From positions 1 through 8,818 of the forward strand of contig JAUVIB010000110.1 in the NCBI GenBank assembly GCA_030592985.1: DNA of 8,818 nucleotides, given 5' to 3'. Position 1 is the stretch's first letter. Each line of letters begins with the position of its first letter. The notes beneath the pieces were generated by a model. The model did no database searches, was not told where the DNA came from, and worked only from the letters and a program-made list of their open reading frames with translations. The stretch is from Calditrichaceae bacterium. Its GTDB lineage: Bacteria > Calditrichota > Calditrichia > Calditrichales > Calditrichaceae. Below, in pieces: positions 6,098 to 8,818 of this stretch. The position numbers and the translations under genes were made by a program.

Positions 6098-7297
6098 ATG
6101 AGTAAATTTAATATTAATAAAGCAAGATTTGCCACGTTGTGTGTACATGGGTCAGGGGGTGTTGACCCTGCCACAGGAGCTCTCGGTATACCAATCTATC
6201 AGAGTTCAACGTTTGCTTTTAAAAGTGCAGAGGACGGAGCCGCTCTGTTTCTCGGTGAAAAAGAAGGCTATGTTTATACACGTCTTGGCAATCCCACTCA
6301 GGCTGCCTTTGAAAGAGAAATGGCTTTCCTGGAAGGAGGAGAAGCCGCGCTTGCTTTCGGATCGGGTATGGCGGCAATTTCAAGTTTAATTTTTGCACTT
6401 TGCCGGTCCGGAGATAATTTTGTTTCATCGGATACGTTATATGGCGGAACCCATAACCTCTTCGCTGATCGTTTACCCAAATATGATATAGATGCGCGTG
6501 AAATAAATGCATTGGATTTAAGTAATATTGAGAATGCTATAGATGAAAGGACGCGTTTAATCTATATTGAAACACCGGCAAATCCAACTCTCGCTATTAT
6601 TGATATAGAAAAATGTTCCAAAATCGCAAAAAAACATCATATTCCATTAGTTATCGATAATACTTTTTCAACACCTTATTTCCAAAAACCGTTGCAGCTT
6701 GGAGCTAATATTATTGTACATTCAGCAACAAAATATATCGGAGGACATGGTGATACGGTTGCCGGTATCATAATTGGAAAAAAAGAATTTATGAACGAAT
6801 TACGAGCGGAATATCTTAGAGATTTTGGCGGAATTATCAGTCCTTTGAATGCCTGGTTATTGGTCCGGGGGTTAAAGACGTTGGCAGTCCGAATGGAGCG
6901 ACATCAGGAAAATGCCTTCCAATTGGCAAAATATTTGAGTTTTCACCCGAAGGTTGAAAATGTGTGGTATCCCGGTCTTTCTACACATCCGCACCATGAT
7001 ATTGCCAAAAAACAGATGAGCGGTTATGGAGGGATGATCAGTTTTGAAGTAAAAGGAGGCCGTAAAGCTGGAGAAAAGCTGATGAATTCAGTTAAACTCT
7101 TTACCCTTGCGGTCAGCCTTGGAGATGTTGATTCATTAATAGAGCATCCGGCATCTATGACCCATTCAACCTATTCAGCGGAAGATTTAAAAAAATTAGG
7201 AATTACCGAAAATCTTGTGCGTATTTCTGTGGGAATAGAAGACCCGTCTGATTTAATTGAAGACCTTTCGCAGGCATTAAAGCTGATAAAAAGTTAG
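6098..7297 (+). CDS. PLP-dependent Cys/Met metabolism enzyme, methionine gamma-lyase-like
   Basis: This is a fold-type I PLP enzyme of the trans-sulfuration family (399 residues from the second ATG). Visible sites, numbered from 6098, are Y60-T-R62 (cofactor phosphate, neighbouring subunit), SGM at 89-91, Y115 in TLYGGT, D187-N-T over the pyridine ring, the cofactor lysine K212 in HSATKYIGGHGD, and R375 in LVRISVG for the substrate carboxylate. The C-terminal half reads much like methionine gamma-lyase from memory of the Pseudomonas putida enzyme (GGHGD..AG, LRD, RGLKTLA.RMERH, SLGD..SLI.HPASMTHS.Y). D242 matches that enzyme's Asp241. The cysteine that defines active methionine gamma-lyases (Cys116, in LYGCT) is glycine here (G117). 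It may be a lyase making 2-oxobutyrate, methanethiol or H2S, a cystathionine gamma-lyase, or an O-acetylhomoserine sulfhydrylase. It is flanked by spacers of about 75 bases, so probably separate from both neighbours. Confidence 0.93.
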   Translation: MSKFNINKARFATLCVHGSGGVDPATGALGIPIYQSSTFAFKSAEDGAALFLGEKEGYVYTRLGNPTQAAFEREMAFLEGGEAALAFGSGMAAISSLIFALCRSGDNFVSSDTLYGGTHNLFADRLPKYDIDAREINALDLSNIENAIDERTRLIYIETPANPTLAIIDIEKCSKIAKKHHIPLVIDNTFSTPYFQKPLQLGANIIVHSATKYIGGHGDTVAGIIIGKKEFMNELRAEYLRDFGGIISPLNAWLLVRGLKTLAVRMERHQENAFQLAKYLSFHPKVENVWYPGLSTHPHHDIAKKQMSGYGGMISFEVKGGRKAGEKLMNSVKLFTLAVSLGDVDSLIEHPASMTHSTYSAEDLKKLGITENLVRISVGIEDPSDLIEDLSQALKLIKS

Positions 7298-7310
7298 TAA
7301 ATATTTATAG

Positions 7311-7339
7311 TTCGCAATAGGTGAAAAATAAGTTATAAT
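7311..7339 (+). promoter_or_regulatory. Probable sigma70-type promoter for the UDP-glucuronate decarboxylase operon
   Basis: TTCGCA (7311-7316, 4/6 match to TTGACA) is followed after exactly 17 bases by a perfect TATAAT (7334-7339). Transcription would begin near 7346, about 30 bases before the TTG start. A second TATAAT at 7350-7355 has no matching upstream hexamer. This fits a new transcription unit after the stand-alone PLP enzyme gene. Confidence 0.42.
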
Positions 7340-7366
7340 TTTTCGATTATATAATAAATATTGATT

Positions 7367-7371
7367 GGAGG
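7367..7371 (+). promoter_or_regulatory. Shine-Dalgarno GGAGG that sets the TTG start of the decarboxylase gene
   Basis: This is the strongest ribosome site in the window. It lies inside the in-frame extension that begins with TTG at 7361, so that upstream codon cannot be the start it serves. It is 4 bases before TTG 7376, whose product begins MRALVTGGAGFIG, as expected for this family. Confidence 0.7.
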
Positions 7372-7375
7372 AATT

Positions 7376-8317
7376 TTGAGAGCATTAGTTACCGGTGGCG
7401 CTGGATTTATTGGTTCTCATCTTTGTGAAAGATTGCTGAAAGATGGCCATGAAGTTATCTGTTTGGATAATTATTTTACGGGAAAAAAAGATAATATTCG
7501 TCATTTGCTTTCTGATACAAATTTCGAATTTATACGCCATGATGTAACCGAGCCTATCTTATTGGAAGTTGACCGTATTTACCATTTTGCATGTCCTGCT
7601 TCACCCATTCATTATCAATACAACCCTGTTAAAACGATTAAAACAAATGTTATGGGAACCATTAACATGCTGGGATTAGCAAAACGTGTAAAAGCGCGGA
7701 TACTTCTTGCCAGTACATCTGAAGTCTATGGAGATCCAAATGTTCATCCACAAACAGAGTCGTATTGGGGACATGTAAATCCGATTGGTATAAGAAGCTG
7801 CTATGATGAGGGAAAACGGGTTGCTGAAACCTTAATGATGGATTATCACAGGCAAAACAATGTGGATATAAAAATTATTCGTATTTTCAATACATATGGT
7901 CCGAGAATGGCCCCGAATGATGGACGTGTTGTATCCAATTTCATTATTCAAGCTTTAAAGAATGAAGATATTACAGTTTATGGTAAGGGGGAACAGACAC
8001 GGTCATTCCAATATTACGAAGATTTAATAAACGGAGCATTGAAAATGATGGAGCGCGAAGACTTTATCGGACCTGTAAATCTTGGTAATCCCAATGAATT
8101 TACCATTATGGAATTAGCAGAAAAAGTGATTAGAATGACCGGGTCAAAGTCGAAAATTGTTCACCTGCCCTTGCCACAGGATGATCCTACTCAACGACAA
8201 CCTGATATATCTTTGGCGAAGAAAACACTTGATTGGGAACCTAAAACAGGCCTTGATCGAGGTTTATCCACGACGATAGATTATTTTTTAAACTTATTAG
8301 AGAAGGAGAAAAACTAA
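7376..8317 (+). CDS. UDP-glucuronate decarboxylase (UDP-xylose synthase), SDR family
   Basis: This cytoplasmic NAD-dependent extended short-chain dehydrogenase/reductase converts UDP-glucuronate to UDP-xylose through a UDP-4-keto intermediate. Numbered from TTG 7376 (313 residues), the nucleotide-binding TGGAGFIG lies at 6-13, with D31-N-Y after the second strand for NAD ribose. HFACPASP and STSEVYGDP (the catalytic Ser/Thr region) follow. The catalytic Y143-x-x-x-K147 sits in GIRSCYDEGKR, the UDP-xylose-synthase version of the motif. NTYGPRMAPNDGRVVSNFI and GEQTRSFQYYEDLINGA, typical of this subfamily, come next. Length fits bacterial UXS, and a dTDP-glucose 4,6-dehydratase is less likely because of these motifs. 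The start is a TTG set by GGAGG at 7367-7371; nearby ATG codons in frame would delete the Rossmann motif. The next gene begins directly after its stop, so the two form an operon likely feeding glycan or sugar-nucleotide synthesis. Confidence 0.93.
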   Translation: MRALVTGGAGFIGSHLCERLLKDGHEVICLDNYFTGKKDNIRHLLSDTNFEFIRHDVTEPILLEVDRIYHFACPASPIHYQYNPVKTIKTNVMGTINMLGLAKRVKARILLASTSEVYGDPNVHPQTESYWGHVNPIGIRSCYDEGKRVAETLMMDYHRQNNVDIKIIRIFNTYGPRMAPNDGRVVSNFIIQALKNEDITVYGKGEQTRSFQYYEDLINGALKMMEREDFIGPVNLGNPNEFTIMELAEKVIRMTGSKSKIVHLPLPQDDPTQRQPDISLAKKTLDWEPKTGLDRGLSTTIDYFLNLLEKEKN

Positions 8318-8818
8318 ATGACCGCAAAAAGGTTAGGTGTTGGTTTTGTCGGAGGCGGGTTTATAGCCCAATTTCATATTCGGTCGTGGGTGGGTGTTCG
8401 TAATGCAGATATAATGGGAGTTGTCAGCAAGCCTAAGGAAAGCGCTGAAGAGACAGCCGCATTAGCTAAAAAACTTGATGTTGGAAATCCTAAAATCTTT
8501 GAATCGGTAAGCAATATGGTTGCTGATCCGGATATTGATGCTATCTGGATTACATCACCTAATTTTACACGATTGGAAATTATGGAGGAAATTGCAGACG
8601 CTGTAATTTCCGGAAAAGGAAAATTGATCGGCGTAGCTTGCGAAAAACCATTAGGAAGAAATGTTGCGGAAGCGCGTAAAATGGTTGAGTTGGCTAAAAA
8701 AGCGAATCTCATCGATGGTTATTTGGAGAATCAGGTATTTGCTCCGAATATTGTAAAAGGGCGTGAGATTATTTGGGGAAGAGGCGCGGCAACAACCGGA
8801 AGACCATATCTCGCAAGG
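8318..8818 (+). CDS. Gfo/Idh/MocA-family oxidoreductase, N-terminal part (3' end outside window)
   Basis: The frame is open from ATG 8318 to the window edge (167 codons) and encodes the NAD(P)-binding half of a Gfo/Idh/MocA oxidoreductase. These enzymes act on sugars, inositols or sugar derivatives. Visible are the Rossmann loop GFVGGGFIAQFH (residues 9-20), the acceptor strand ADIMGVVSKPKE, a middle segment VADPDIDAIWITSPNFTRLE, and the family's EKP motif in ACEKPLGRNVAEARKMVELA, where the lysine is the usual catalytic residue. A YLENQVFAPN stretch follows at the start of the substrate domain. AAGGAG (8303-8308) lies nine bases upstream. The ATG immediately follows the decarboxylase stop, so the two genes are almost certainly cotranscribed. 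Substrate cannot be told from this half, and whether it acts on UDP-sugars or on a free uronate or pentose is open. Confidence 0.92.
   Translation, partial: MTAKRLGVGFVGGGFIAQFHIRSWVGVRNADIMGVVSKPKESAEETAALAKKLDVGNPKIFESVSNMVADPDIDAIWITSPNFTRLEIMEEIADAVISGKGKLIGVACEKPLGRNVAEARKMVELAKKANLIDGYLENQVFAPNIVKGREIIWGRGAATTGRPYLAR

Noticed and set aside
6129..6512. Open frames on both strands (6129-6389 +, 6219-6512 -, 6298-6480 -) within the PLP enzyme gene
   Set aside because: The PLP enzyme frame carries continuous family motifs through this stretch, and the alternatives have unlikely composition.
7298..7307. Perfect palindrome TAAATATTTA right after the PLP enzyme gene
   Set aside because: It is ten bases of pure A/T with no loop, GC stem or following T run, so it is not credible as a terminator and could easily be chance.
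8374..8712. Open frame on the - strand at the right end
   Set aside because: The + strand frame over the same bases encodes a clear Gfo/Idh/MocA N-terminal domain with a good ribosome site.

Overview
The window is an AT-rich bacterial chromosome segment in which every supported gene lies on the + strand. Genes are tightly packed, with no gene-free stretch longer than about 85 bases. It holds nine protein genes plus the start of a tenth. The first (gatA) is cut by the left edge and the last (a Gfo/Idh/MocA-type oxidoreductase) by the right edge. I see no RNA genes, mobile elements, CRISPR arrays or phage genes. The gene set is mostly housekeeping and typical of a free-living, AT-rich Gram-negative-type bacterium. 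The pairing of an archaeal-lipid-type UbiA prenyltransferase with Maf, together with the general protein character, suggests the FCB superphylum (Bacteroidota, Ignavibacteria, Marinimicrobia, Calditrichota and relatives). That placement is an inference from memory of family distributions and cannot be settled from this window.

Region 1 (1-2225) encodes the A and B subunits of the tRNA-dependent amidotransferase, which makes Gln-tRNA(Gln) and/or Asn-tRNA(Asn) by transamidation. gatA is followed by an 84-base spacer with a short inverted repeat and a possible promoter, then complete gatB. gatC is not visible.

Region 2 (2215-6022) is a close-packed chain of five genes that begins inside the end of gatB. 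They are an unrecognised membrane protein whose C-terminal half resembles a BlaI/MecI-type winged helix, a UbiA-family prenyltransferase of the digeranylgeranylglyceryl-phosphate-synthase type, a Maf nucleotide pyrophosphatase, a receiver-only response regulator, and a CNNM/CorC-type membrane protein with CBS domains. Junctions run from an 11-base overlap to 12-base gaps, so one transcript with gatB is likely. Envelope and membrane functions dominate.

Region 3 (6023-7297) is a single gene for a PLP-dependent Cys/Met-metabolism enzyme closest to methionine gamma-lyase, but with glycine in place of that family's active-site cysteine.

Region 4 (7298-8818) starts with a plausible sigma70-type promoter. 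It continues with a UDP-glucuronate decarboxylase gene that probably uses a TTG start, and a directly adjoining Gfo/Idh/MocA oxidoreductase, which looks like the start of a nucleotide-sugar or carbohydrate operon.

The least ordinary item is the protein at 2215-2976. It appears to carry a cytoplasmic winged-helix domain tethered to the membrane, with a poly-A tract just behind that domain. No defence system, biosynthetic cluster or clearly new multi-gene system is evident.
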